From Syncephalis fuscata (Eukaryota; Zoopagomycota; Zoopagomycetes; Zoopagales; Piptocephalidaceae): a stretch of 64,000 nt of DNA. The stretch is from NCBI GenBank assembly GCA_025786725.1, contig JAHLTZ010000010.1, positions 699,999-763,998 on the forward strand. The letters run 5' to 3'. The notes under the pieces are model-generated. The model was not told where the DNA came from. It did no database searches and saw only the letters and a list, made by a program, of their open reading frames with translations. Shown in pieces: positions 25,577-35,121 of this stretch; position 1 is the first letter of the stretch, and each line of letters begins with the position of its first letter. The position numbers were made by a program, and so were the translations under genes.

Positions 25577-26196
25577 ATGGTAAGTACATGGCAGTACGGC
25601 TATTATGCACGATATAGAGGAAGGCATGCTATTCTATGTAGATAAGCAGCTGAATAGACGGATGGATGGATGGATGGATCTATTGGTGGAGAGATGGATG
25701 GATGGATATAGAGCGTATATATAGCATGGATAATATAGCGTGTATGGTTTAAGGCTATGCTACTTTGAATTCAACGTTAATGCCGTCATGGCAAATAGTA
25801 GTGCAGTAGTTGGTAGGAGCATACATAGACAGCTATGACCCATAGTACAATATTGATGATTTAGCAATCTATAATGGACTATTCGTGCTAACGTATTATT
25901 AATATTTTGTTAATCCATATATAGCCGTCGCAAAAGACTTTCAAGATCAAGCGCATTCTTGGCAAGAAGCAGAAGCAGAATCGCCCGGTTCCATACTGGT
26001 TCCGTCTGCGCACTGATAGCACCATTCGGTAAGTAATGAGTAGTTTATTGTAGCTGTACGGCGCAGTTTGCCATACCACGTTACAATAATAACACGCGAT
26101 GTACTGAATAGCCTACTAACCACCATCCTGTGTATGTGTGTACATAGCTACAATGCCAAGCGTCGTCACTGGCGCCGCACCAAGCTTAACCTCTAA
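25577..26196 (+). CDS. RPL39: Large ribosomal subunit protein eL39
   Basis: Small basic protein lining the ribosome exit tunnel. Coding exons: 25577-25579 (ATG alone), 25925-26028 and 26148-26196, giving 51 residues, exactly the family length. The sequence [31 protein letters not shown], and [15 protein letters not shown] is unmistakable. The first intron follows the start codon directly and is 345 nt, the longest seen among the housekeeping genes here; it contains GGAT repeats. An intron just behind ATG is common in fungal ribosomal protein genes. A pyrimidine-rich CTCCCTCCTCCTCTCCTG stretch lies upstream near 25525-25545. Confidence 0.97.
25657..25709. repeat. GGAT microsatellite in eL39 intron 1
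   Basis: Two runs of GGAT units (about five and three) separated by about 20 bases inside the long first intron. Confidence 0.85.
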
Positions 26197-27121
26197 GCTG
26201 TGTTGTTGCGGTGGCGGGGTATTTCTATCCACGCCACACTGCGATCAAAAGAGGTGTAGTCCTTTGTCCGAGCACTCGCGTCCGCTGCGCTTGTTCCTCT
26301 ATTTGTGGCGGGTTATTGTCTGGCAACGGCTGTTTTTGCACGATTGGGCCTAATGAATATATTCTGTGTATTCGCGGCCCTTTCCGCTTTTCGCACATTC
26401 TAGTAATCAAATGACTATAGTAGACATAGTGACCATGTAACATTGCGTTTTATTGTATAACAAATTTAACAAATATGAAAGATATCGGGCGAGTGGTTGG
26501 CCCTACATAAGTACACAGGTTATAACAACAGCCTAGTAATAAGCTATAAGGTATAAGTGATGCCGATAAGAGAGTACAGAGTACAAGCAAATGATATTTA
26601 TGAAATATTTATAATTAATCTGAAGGTATATTTGATTATTGAGATTCATATCATCCACAATAGAGTTACTACTGAATCTAAAAGCACTGTGTATAGAGAA
26701 ATAACTATATTGATTGCAGATATCAACAATGTATTACAAAGCAATAGCCATTATTAGTAGAATTGCTCGTGTAATTTATGTTTCTGTGGCTGAATTATTT
26801 AATAAATAATAGTTTTGTAAGATAATCTATATTATTTCATAAAATGCTTGAATTGTTTATTGATTTAGTAATTAGCAATAAATTTGAATACTATTTAATA
26901 AACTGTTATACAACAGTTTATGACACCAACAGCTTTAATCGTATTTATGTTGGTATTAATTCATTCTGACGGTTTATTTGATCAATAAAAGAATACATGC
27001 AGCACGATGTATACTAGAAAGAAAGTTGCTGTCAATAATTCGACTACTAATTAACTGTGGCCAGCATATTTTGAAGTTCGTTCCTAATCTTTTCTTTTAA
27101 ATAGCTGCCTTTAAATAGCGG
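26197..27121. other. Intergenic region after eL39
   Basis: The first 200 bases (to about 26400) are unusually GC-rich for an intergenic region here and are probably the eL39 3' end; after that it is AT-rich. Open frames near 26138-26443 and 26557-26757 have no recognisable features. A palindromic-looking ACTGTTATACAACAGTTT lies near 26902-26919. Confidence 0.45.
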
Positions 27122-28058
27122 CTATTTTTGTTGATATAACGCAATTAATGCTTGCACTGTAAACTTGTTTATATTATTTGCAATATTTGGTTGTTCGTTT
27201 TTGTTAAATTCATGCAAGTCTTTTGCGTATGTTTTCTTAAATCCTTGGAGCATAATTCTTTTTTGAGAATTAAGCAGATGTCTAATGCCAGTATTGGTAT
27301 TTCAACTTATTAAGCCTCTAGTTACTTGCCATTCAGATCCATATTGTAAAGCCATCCTAGCGCGCGTAAATATCCCATGCCTTAATATAAATAGTTGTTT
27401 TTATTAGGCAAATTATTGCACAGTATGCAACCTACCATTAGCTATATCACTGATTATATCGCCAAAAAGTGGCGAGTAAGGCTTTGTTGTTTTACTCGAA
27501 AATAGTCGAGGAATATCTTTTAGTTTTGTATCGCATCGGGTTGAAGTGACGTAGCATTGTCCGTTTTCTACCTTAAAGTTTAAACTTGGCATAGCAATAA
27601 ACTTTTTACCACTTGCGTTTGGATGTTTAGGATCAATAGTCTTTTCGGCAAAAGCCTGTAAAACATAGTTGCAATGACAAATCATACAAAATATAGTTAT
27701 GTAACGCACCTTGTATACACTAAGTACTCGGTTTTTATAGTTTTTATTACTATCGTTACCGCATGTAATTAAAACACTTTTTGTATTGTAGATCTCTTTC
27801 TTTACATCAAGTGCTTTAGCATAGTGTACACCATTGTCCATGGGCAATACATCGGTAATTAGCAAATTATGTTTTTTAGCTATACCAGAACGAGTCAGGT
27901 ATTCATTAAAGAATGGATCTACTGACACTTTTTTGTACTAGAGATAAGTATCATGTATTTGTGTGGATTGTTTATATCATACGTTGATCATCACTACCCA
28001 AGCTACTTTTCTGTACGCTGTTATGTATAGTAGGAGTAGCATAGACTACACTAGCCAT
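27122..28058 (-). CDS. Unrecognised protein, five coding exons, intact
   Basis: No family was recognised. Start ATG at 28056-28058 gives MASVVYATPTIHNSVQK; the first intron joins at SSLGSDDQ to LSVDPFFNEYL. Later segments: HNLLITDVLPMDNGVHYAKA, KSVLITCGNDSNKNYKNRV, then after an intron AFAEKTIDPKHPNASGKKFI, FSSKTTKPYSPLFGDIISDI, then GMGYLRALGWLYNMDLNGK and a Lys/Asn-rich tail ending LIALYQQK. Every junction keeps frame with GT-AG borders, and there is no internal stop, in contrast to the relics nearby, so the gene is probably live. There are four cysteines or fewer and no obvious membrane segment. The N-terminus is only weakly signal-like. It sits next to a secreted SCP protein gene in a sparse region. 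Confidence 0.6.
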
Positions 28059-28535
28059 GGCAATAGTAATAAGTTTTAGTCTTTGTTTAAATAGTGCAAG
28101 TATTGTAAAGCAATCAGAAATAAAAAAGGCGCTACAACAATAATTGTTTGTTATGTGATGGCATCCATTAAATAGCGGGAAAGGAGCGTAATTTTATTTA
28201 AAAAGTCAAACATCAGTTTGAAAGTTTAAGATGGTTATAAAAGGCAGCTGATAAAAATGCAAATGGAAATCGCATTTCGAAAATCGTAATGCACCATGTG
28301 TGTACAGTTTAGCTGCTTTTATACAGTACTATTTGGAAATGGAATATTTTTGTTGCTTGACAATATAATTACTCTTTAATTAATGCTCAAACATAATGTA
28401 TGATAATTTGTATTAAAACATTTATTTTATTGTATAATTAAACATGTACAATGTACATGTGTTCTAAAATGTATTATAATCCTATCAATTGTAATTCGAA
28501 AGTGTGTAACTTGATTTTGTATGTTAGATGTGATA
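28059..28535. other. Intergenic region with a palindrome
   Basis: AT-rich spacer upstream of the unrecognised gene and downstream of the SCP gene. A near-perfect palindrome, ACATGTACAATGTACATGT, lies at about 28442-28461. No gene seen. Confidence 0.45.
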
Positions 28536-29009
28536 TTAAGCATTAATTCTTGGCAAACTACCACTCTTTCCAAAAGTCTGAGTCCAGTAAGATTTACCAT
28601 TCGAACCAATGGCTAGACCAACGCCAAAATGTGTTACATCGCTGAGTAGATTGTTACGATGGTCTGGAGAGTTGATCCATCCAGTCATGGCATCGTTTTC
28701 ATTTTGGTTGTTTTCGGAGATGTTTTCTGCTGCAAAATTCCATGAAACACCTTGAGCAGATAGTCGCGCCATTAAACGGGCTTCACCTGGCAAGTCATGC
28801 TCCATTTGATGGTAATACGCTTGCATATTACTGTGTATTTGCGCAGCTTGCATTAGTGACCCATCGAAGTCTAGTGGGTGGCGTCCGTTACTTGCACGGA
28901 ACTCGTTGACCAAGCGTAGCATATTGACTGGATTTAATGTTGCCGCTATTGTCTCTTGAACTCCGGTAGCCAGCAAGATAGCGGTTGCGAGAATGGCAGT
29001 GAATTTCAT
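28536..29009 (-). CDS. Secreted SCP/PR-1 (CAP superfamily) protein
   Basis: Intronless 157-residue protein. A signal peptide is clear: MKFTAILATAILLATGVQE then TIAA. The CAP domain follows: VNMLRLVNEFRASNGRHPLD, AAQIHSNMQAYYHQMEH, NFAAENISENNQNENDAMTG, WINSPDHRNNLL, VTHFGVGLAIGSNGKSYWTQ, FG. The cavity residues usual for the family are present (two His, Glu of the AENI segment, and HR in SPDHRNN). CAP proteins of fungi bind or export sterols and other lipids and may act on host or competitor; which applies here is unknown. A broken paralogue lies at 53054-53554. Members with the same architecture are usually 150-200 residues, so this is full length. Confidence 0.93.
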   Translation of the reverse strand: MKFTAILATAILLATGVQETIAATLNPVNMLRLVNEFRASNGRHPLDFDGSLMQAAQIHSNMQAYYHQMEHDLPGEARLMARLSAQGVSWNFAAENISENNQNENDAMTGWINSPDHRNNLLSDVTHFGVGLAIGSNGKSYWTQTFGKSGSLPRINA

Positions 29010-30405
29010 ATTGATTTATGTTTAAAAGTTAATAAATGAAGTATATCAGACTAGCTGAGCAGTGGTAGTAGTGTATGAGTAAAGATGCGTTGTATAGTTT
29101 AGTTGTGATGACCAGATATAATTGATAGACATAAACCATGCTGCTTATATAGCAGCGCCACTGGTAATATTTTGCTAAAAACCAAGTTCATGTATCAGCA
29201 GTGATACCAACCGGTATTGTGCATTAGAACAGGCAAGCTGATAAGGCGGCTGTTTAGAGCCCGTTGCACTCTAGGCTTTGTTCTAATTGTAAACATAGCG
29301 CTTTTTGTATCTCGTGACAAGATTATATTCACCGTTATTTATTAACTTGGTGACATAGAGTATACAGTCGCTTGCTGCAATTTGGCGCTAGATTCAACGT
29401 AAATACAGAACAATATTATTGTATTTCAAACAATTGGAATAAATCTATGATCAACAACTCATGCTTGGCAATCATAGGATGATGCAGATTCGACTTGAGC
29501 GACAGTTTTACCGCTGCATTATAGTTGTTTAATGATAGAATACAGGAATGCAGTCTGAATTGCTGAAAAGATCCAGCTATCAAGGCCTGGACTGTTGTTA
29601 TACCAGTGATCCTCAAAATAACCTAACCAATGGTAGTTTATAATATCTTGATTGTTAGCACGTATTTATGAATTAAGCCATTAAAGACTTCAAATTTAAA
29701 ATGCTAATTTATATTCATCAACGCAACTACTGTTAATCCCACCTTCTATGTGTACATTTCTTTTGAGGCTCATATTGCAATGCGTGTTCTAGGAAACCGG
29801 ATCAAACAGGATTTATCACATGGACATGCATAAAAAGAACTCAAGCAGCACAGCTAACAGCTGTGCTAAATTGTAATGGGCGTTTTAATTTGCCAAATCC
29901 AGGTTTAACTGATAGATACCATTCGTCCGCAAGCAATTAGTGAAACATTTAGATGGCATTAATTAAGTAGGTTTGGTTGTCAGGAGACTATTTTTATATC
30001 CCTGTAACAGTCTAAGCCCTTAAAGACAACTATTAGTACGGTAAAAAAACCTTTGTTTTTGCGTTATTTATTCATAAGCTAATAGTATACATCTTATAAT
30101 CATAATTACATCTATATTTTTGTATTAAATTCAATATATTTAATAATATTACAATCAATTAATCAGAAACAAACATAAATTTATTATAATCTGACAAAAT
30201 ATTAAATAAAATTGTCGTTTTAAATATACACATAGTAAAAGAATTAGGTTGGTATTTAATTTACGCTCTCTATTTTAAGTCCCCATGGCATATTCATTTC
30301 AATTGAAGTCGTGCTTTATGTACAACATAGTTATATTACTTTCTATTAAAATACTGTCAATAAATTGTTTTAAATAAACAATGTAACATACTATTTGATT
30401 TTTTT
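29010..30405. other. Intergenic region with possible faint coding relics
   Basis: AT-rich. The SCP promoter lies at the left. On minus, about 29660-29440 reads HWYNNSPGLDSWIFSAIQT followed by one stop, and on plus about 29740-29950 has short coding-like runs in changing frames; neither could be identified. Nothing else supported. Confidence 0.35.
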
Positions 30406-30409
30406 AAGA

Positions 30410-30790
30410 CATTTGAGGTCGATTATTGTGGTTGTTGGCCATGTGTAAAAAGATTGATCGAATATTAATAGAAACCATATGATGGCAATTCCATATCGTT
30501 ATTCATTTGTTGCTGTTGCATCTATGTACAGCATGAATTATTGCATCTGAATGGTCTATTCTGTTTTCTAATATTCTACTATTGCATTTTGGGCATATTT
30601 GTGATGTAAACTCAAGATTGCTATAATTATTATAAAAGTCGTTTATTAAACAGCCACTTTTCCTATAGCCAATCTGACTAAATATATGAAATAGCTCCGC
30701 AGTTAATACAGTTATAAATTTGAACTTGTTAAATCATTTCCTACCCCAATGATGCAAATATGGCAAGCGACAATTCAACAGGCGCGTCGT
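30410..30790 (-). pseudogene. Fanzor-like (TnpB-related) nuclease remnant, C-terminal part
   Basis: On minus the sequence reads LFHIFSQIGYRKSG, then NLEFTSQICPKCNSRILE, HAVHRCNSN, a TGA, then in frame IWNCHHMVSINIRSIFLH. Fanzor and TnpB proteins end with a zinc-ribbon CPxC plus a second RC pair, followed by a RuvC-III motif of the form WNRDxxAxxNI. The order and spacing here fit, but the catalytic Asp is replaced (WNCHHMVSINI), there is a stop between ribbon and RuvC-III, and only the last 110 or so codons can be followed; upstream is closed by stops. So it is a dead fragment. The call rests on motif pattern, not on alignment. Confidence 0.55.
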
Positions 30791-30839
30791 TCATATTTGC
30801 TTTTTTCCTTGCGCAATCTATCGTGTATTCGTCATTCCA

Positions 30840-31901
30840 ATGGCTAGCATGCTACGTACTAGGAGCTGGTTACGACCAAGCGGTCTACTGGGACGCGTAG
30901 CCATAACACCGTTCAACCAGTCAGCATTGCTACGTCCATTGGCTGGACTGACTTTAACGTCCACACGAACTTATGCCTCTCATTCGGATCCTCGCCAGAA
31001 TCATCGTCTAATCGTGACAGATCACGGTTTAATCGGTAATCTTCTTTAGCAGTAGCTTGATAGTTTCTTATTTCAGTAATATAGATCCCTTTGTGCCACT
31101 ACCTCGGTCACAGCGACCATCAATCTTTAGTCGGGCGGGATTCCGTACTGCAGTAAAGCATTGGAAAAATATAGCATTTACAACATTTTGGTAGGTCCTT
31201 TGTATTAATGAAACAATAAACGAGACTGTATTTACGCTTGCACTACTTATAGTATTGGCCGACTACGTATGTCATTGGACGGATGGAAGCCAAAGCCATT
31301 TGCCATGGAAGCACAAGAGATGTACGAGTGGATGAATAATGCATTTGCACGGTAAGTCATTGTTTGTTAATTAGTGATTGTATATTAATATATTAATTTG
31401 ATTATTTATAATAGTGGTGCGCGTGAAGAATTACGTGAAATTTGTACTGAAAATATGTTTTCTGTAAGTAATAAAAATAAAATGATGGTGATGATGATGT
31501 ATTAATTAAATGATCCAACAGCGATTAAAGAATGATATGAAAAATCGAGTAGGTACTTATAAATGGACACTACACGGTCAAGTGGAACCACCACGCGTTG
31601 TTACTGCACGTTATGGCCAAATGGCCACCAAATTGTTCCTAGCGCAAGTTACCGTGCGTATTCATACTAAGCAGGTAAGCAGAATAGCTAAATAGTAAAT
31701 AAATACAGTCGGTTTAAACTGCTTTTGTATACAGAGTATGGCGGTTTACAATAAAAAAGGTTACTTATTGGCGGCAATCCCAATGAACCGCAGAATATTT
31801 GTGAATATATAGTATTTCAACGCGTAGTCGGTCCAGGAGAAAGAAATGGATGGAAGATTTATGGCAAGGTACAGGAAAGACCTGTTATTGCTGCGCCATA
31901 A
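30840..31901 (+). CDS. Tim44-like mitochondrial protein, mL45/MBA1 family
   Basis: Mitochondrial protein tying the ribosome to the inner membrane for insertion of nascent chains. The start MASMLRTRSWLRPSGLLGR is a good presequence, ending near TRTYASHS. Domain segments: LIDPFVPLPRSQRPSIFSRA, IGRLRMSLDGWKPKPFAMEA, MYEWMNNAFARGAREELREI, RVGTYKWTLHGQVEPPRVVT, TKLFLAQVTVRIHTKQ, SMAVYNKKG. The C-terminal part GGNPNEPQNICEYIVFQRVV and NGWKIYGKV is one frame off: reading on without change stops at 31810-31812, whereas the family continues to 31899-31901. The break lies between an A6 run (about 31750) and TTATTGGCGGC (about 31780), so one base is missing from the sequence or from the gene. Confidence 0.88.
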
Positions 31902-32037
31902 GCTATAATTACTATTACATTACACAAACTACCATACTACTATTACTATTACTCTACTGCTGATCTACGATTATTAAAATAAACCATTATATCGACTGTT
32001 TTAAACACTAATTATTAGCTCGTATATTGTGCTTTAT

Positions 32038-32452
32038 TTATACTGTTGCTAGTGTATTTTCGCCGTGTTTAAGTCGGTGTCGAATGTCACGTAGGCAGTG
32101 TCGGCAAATATGTCCCATCATACGATCACGTCCACAGCCTGGACATGCCACGATATCAGTGCGGTTCTTTAAAGCTTTATTCGAGGCACGCATCCGCTTC
32201 TTTGAATGCGACGTTTTCTTCTTGGGTACAGCGCGTAGAATAGACTCCCATAGACCGCGTAGTCCTTCTAGTACGCGTACTGATCCGGCTGTCCATAGTG
32301 CACTGACACTTGTCGAATCAGTAGCGTTATTTCTGCCTCTGTTCTACACCCGCAACCAACGAGTAGTAACGAGGAGCAGTGGCCCAATAGGCCGATGGCG
32401 CTATGGATCGCGCGGCATTAACGCGAGTAATCCGTTGACGGATTGCAAACAT
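32038..32452 (-). CDS. MRPL32: Mitochondrial large ribosomal subunit protein bL32m
   Basis: The C-terminal half is typical bL32: AVPKKKTSHSKKRMRASNKA, LKNRTDIVACPGCGRDRMMG, HICRHCLRDIRHRLK, with CxxC and CxxC zinc ligands, ending ENTLATV. The N-terminus MFAIRQRITRVNAARS and APRYYS looks like a mitochondrial presequence. The two parts are in different frames; removal of a 22-nt segment (GTTGGTTGCGG...GAACAG, about 32338-32359) joins RYYS to GRNNATDSTSV in phase and gives 130 residues. Either this is an extremely short intron or there is an indel. It lies tail-to-tail with the mL45 gene, two mitoribosomal proteins side by side. Confidence 0.85.
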
Positions 32453-32592
32453 AGTCGACTAGGCTAGTTATGTTAAATGACAAAGTGTGTAAAATAAAAA
32501 TAATAAACATTTTATAAACCATTTCTGTAGATTTTCGCCTTATTAAACTCACTCTACACTTCTACACTTTGTGTATACTATTATTCAATACC

Positions 32593-33804
32593 ATGTCTTC
32601 TGATCTGGGTGGTAAGCCATAGCGTTTATATTACTTTAAATACTCATTCATATATAGGAACACGCGGCGGTCGCGATCAATTTAGCTGGGATCAAGTTAA
32701 AGATGATAAAGATCGTGAATGTTATCTTGGCCATTCCTTGATGGCACCTATTGGCAGGTAAATACTTTGATAACAGGTTAATATTAGCATAATTAACGTA
32801 AGCTTTATTATATATTAGATGGCAGAAAGGTAAATAGAAAGCAGAGTGGAGTATGAAAGAAAAGGAAGCGCAGTAGTATTAGTATTATCAATAATAGAAT
32901 GGTGGATTGTAGCTAGTAATATAAATTCGTTAATTAAACAATTTATTAGGTCGAGATCTACTTTGGTATACAAAAGATAAACAAGGTGATGATCAAGAAG
33001 CCGTTCGACGACAACGCCAGCTTGAAATACAAGCTATCAAAGATGCCGAAGCAGATGCCTTATCAGAAGCACTGTAAGTAATAGTTTATTATTATAACAA
33101 TATGGACACTTATGATTTATTAATGCTATTGAATAGAGGATTTGCCCCTCAGAAACGACGTACATCTCAACTAACTGAAAGTGAATTACAAGCGGTATTA
33201 AAGCGAGAAAAGGCTATAGAACAAGAGGATGAAACGGAAGAGGATGTACGAGCACGCGAAGCTGATCGTGTTCAAGGTCTTGGTTACCAAGAGTAAGTAG
33301 ATCAGTACTATACCAATGGTAATTTTAATTGCCTTATTAATGTTATTGTTGATGTTTAGACCACGTCGATTTGGACCAGTGTCAACGGCTGGCGCATCAA
33401 ATACTGCCGCATCAAGTGGTGGATTAATGAGATTGGAAAAAGGACAAGTATTACCAGGACGAACACCAATAGCCAATACACAACATTTAGCTGAAATGAC
33501 TAGTACCGACTTTTTAAATAATACACGATCTACAGAGACACGTGAACATAAAAAGAATAAGAAGGAAAAGAAGGAAAAGAAGGAAAAGCGTAAAAAGGAA
33601 AAGAAATCACGCTCTTCTCGTCGACGTAATGACAGTATTGAAGATGGTGAAAGACGAGAACATCATAAACGATCACGACGCGACTCACCTTATCGTCATG
33701 AACGCCGTCGTAGCCATGATAGAAGAGATGATAGAAGAGATTATACAAAAGATGATAGGAGAGAACGCTATAAATTGGACGACCACTCTCATCATCGCAA
33801 TTAA
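32593..33804 (+). CDS. MMTAG2-like protein (multiple myeloma tumour-associated protein 2 family)
   Basis: Family of unknown function with an N-terminal conserved domain and a charged tail, probably nuclear. Six exons: 32593-32611, 32658-32757, 32819-32829, 32950-33073, 33137-33292, 33360-33804, total 284 residues with all phases consistent. Conserved part: [40 protein letters not shown], then [15 protein letters not shown]. The third exon is only 11 nt (ATGGCAGAAAG) and supplies the WQK of the invariant GRWQKGRD motif, which is strong support for it. The C-terminus is a Lys/Arg/Ser-rich RS-like tail ([20 protein letters not shown]) as in the human protein, suggesting a link to RNA processing. 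Function not established. Confidence 0.9.
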
Positions 33805-34104
33805 CTATAATTCAATTGTATTAATAAAGATATATTAATAATAGTGTATTTACTTGATTACATTGTTATGTAAATTTAAACGGTAAATTAATTATATTGA
33901 AAAATGCTTGTCTCTGTTGTGAAGGCAATAATGCCAATAAATTAGCAAAGTATTGTTAAACTACATCTGCAACCAGCAGATATGACAATGCCGTTGCGGT
34001 TACTTGAAAGTACAAAATGTAAAATAAAATGAAGAAAAAGTATTAATTAAAAATCAGTAACAATCATTAAAAATAATCATTATAATTACCATATTATCTA
34101 AAGT
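33805..34104. other. Short AT-rich spacer
   Basis: Holds a segment GGCAATAATGCCAATAAATT at about 33922-33941 that resembles one on the far side of the Fanzor relic (see the direct-repeat finding). No gene seen. Confidence 0.4.
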
Positions 34105-34970
34105 CGATAAACTCCAAGAAATATTAGCTTCTTCGAAACCGATCCAGTATAATAGCACTCAATCGTATATTTTCAAGAATATGCTTGGAATTTAAAATAG
34201 CAATCAAATTACAATGCCGCAATCTTGCATCCATAAAAATTTCATAAGCTTTCTTACAATTTTGATTTGCGCACCTACAAATAATCTAGATGCCAGAATA
34301 AAATATTTATTTTGTATTCAGTCTATAAATTATAGTACCTTATAAGTGTATGACACTTTACTTTTGGATGATTTCTATATTAATACGGAAGTGGATTATC
34401 AATTATTTCAAATGTTTCTAAACTTTGAGCTTGACAACTGGGACAGGTTTAGAGCTGTTATACTCATCAACTAAAAGCACGTTAAAAGCATTATTTTGTA
34501 GCATACGCTTCAAAGCCAGCATCTCAAATAGGTTCTTGAAACTTTACATGACTTGCAGACTAGTTACCAAATACCAAAGTAGCATCACTATCAAACTTGG
34601 ATCTAAGCTTATTGATAAGCTTTTGGTCAGCTTGCTGTCGTCTAATGTACGAGGATAGTTTTGGTTTTCTGAACAGCCAGTTTGTTTAATAGAATGTATA
34701 TTTGTTTGATAAGAGTAATATGGTGCAAGATATTGGTAGACAACAGCACGAACGGCGAGATATTCTTCAAAATTAGATAAATTAACAGACCTGGTTTGAC
34801 ATTGAGATAATAAATATCATTTTTTTTGAACATTGGGATACTTTGCTTTCAATTCCAATTTGATTCTGCGATACTTTTTGTTCCAGGTATTAAAATGTCT
34901 TTGATTTGAAGTATATCTGTAGGCCATTGGCTCTTGAATGGTGCTGAAGTTACAGTGTGTGTATAAGCAA
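34105..34970 (-). pseudogene. Fanzor1-like RNA-guided nuclease relic
   Basis: Read on minus, with frame changes, the segment follows the C-terminal half of a Fanzor protein: NTWNKKYRRIKLELKAKYPN, NLSNFEEYLAVRAVVYQYLA, KLINKLRSKFDSDATLVFGN followed by a stop where the family has Trp (GxWS motif of RuvC-II), SASHVKF, then in another frame FNVLLVDEYNSSK, and after one more shift CPSCQAQSLETFEIIDNPLP and YRNHPKVKCHTLIR. The DEYxTSxxCPxC zinc ribbon plus the NPxPY and KVxCHxLLRC segment is a Fanzor1 hallmark. The last part (MDARLRHCNLIAILNSKHI) aligns with RuvC-III but lacks its Asp. At least three frameshifts and four stops: inactive. No intact N-terminal half is visible. Confidence 0.65.
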
Positions 34971-35121
34971 AATAACTTTATAAAAATATAATTATTTAAT
35001 CATTGAATTACATTAACTAATTAATAAGTTGTATAATAATCCATTAGCTAATTTATTTGTAAAGACAATAATGCTAATGAAATAGTGAAATAATGCTAGG
35101 CAAAATCTATATCTAGTTTGC

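Noticed and set aside
25580-25924. Possible snoRNA in the long first intron of eL39
   Set aside because: A TTGATGATT box is present near 25852 but no D box (CTGA) follows at a suitable distance and no terminal stem was seen.
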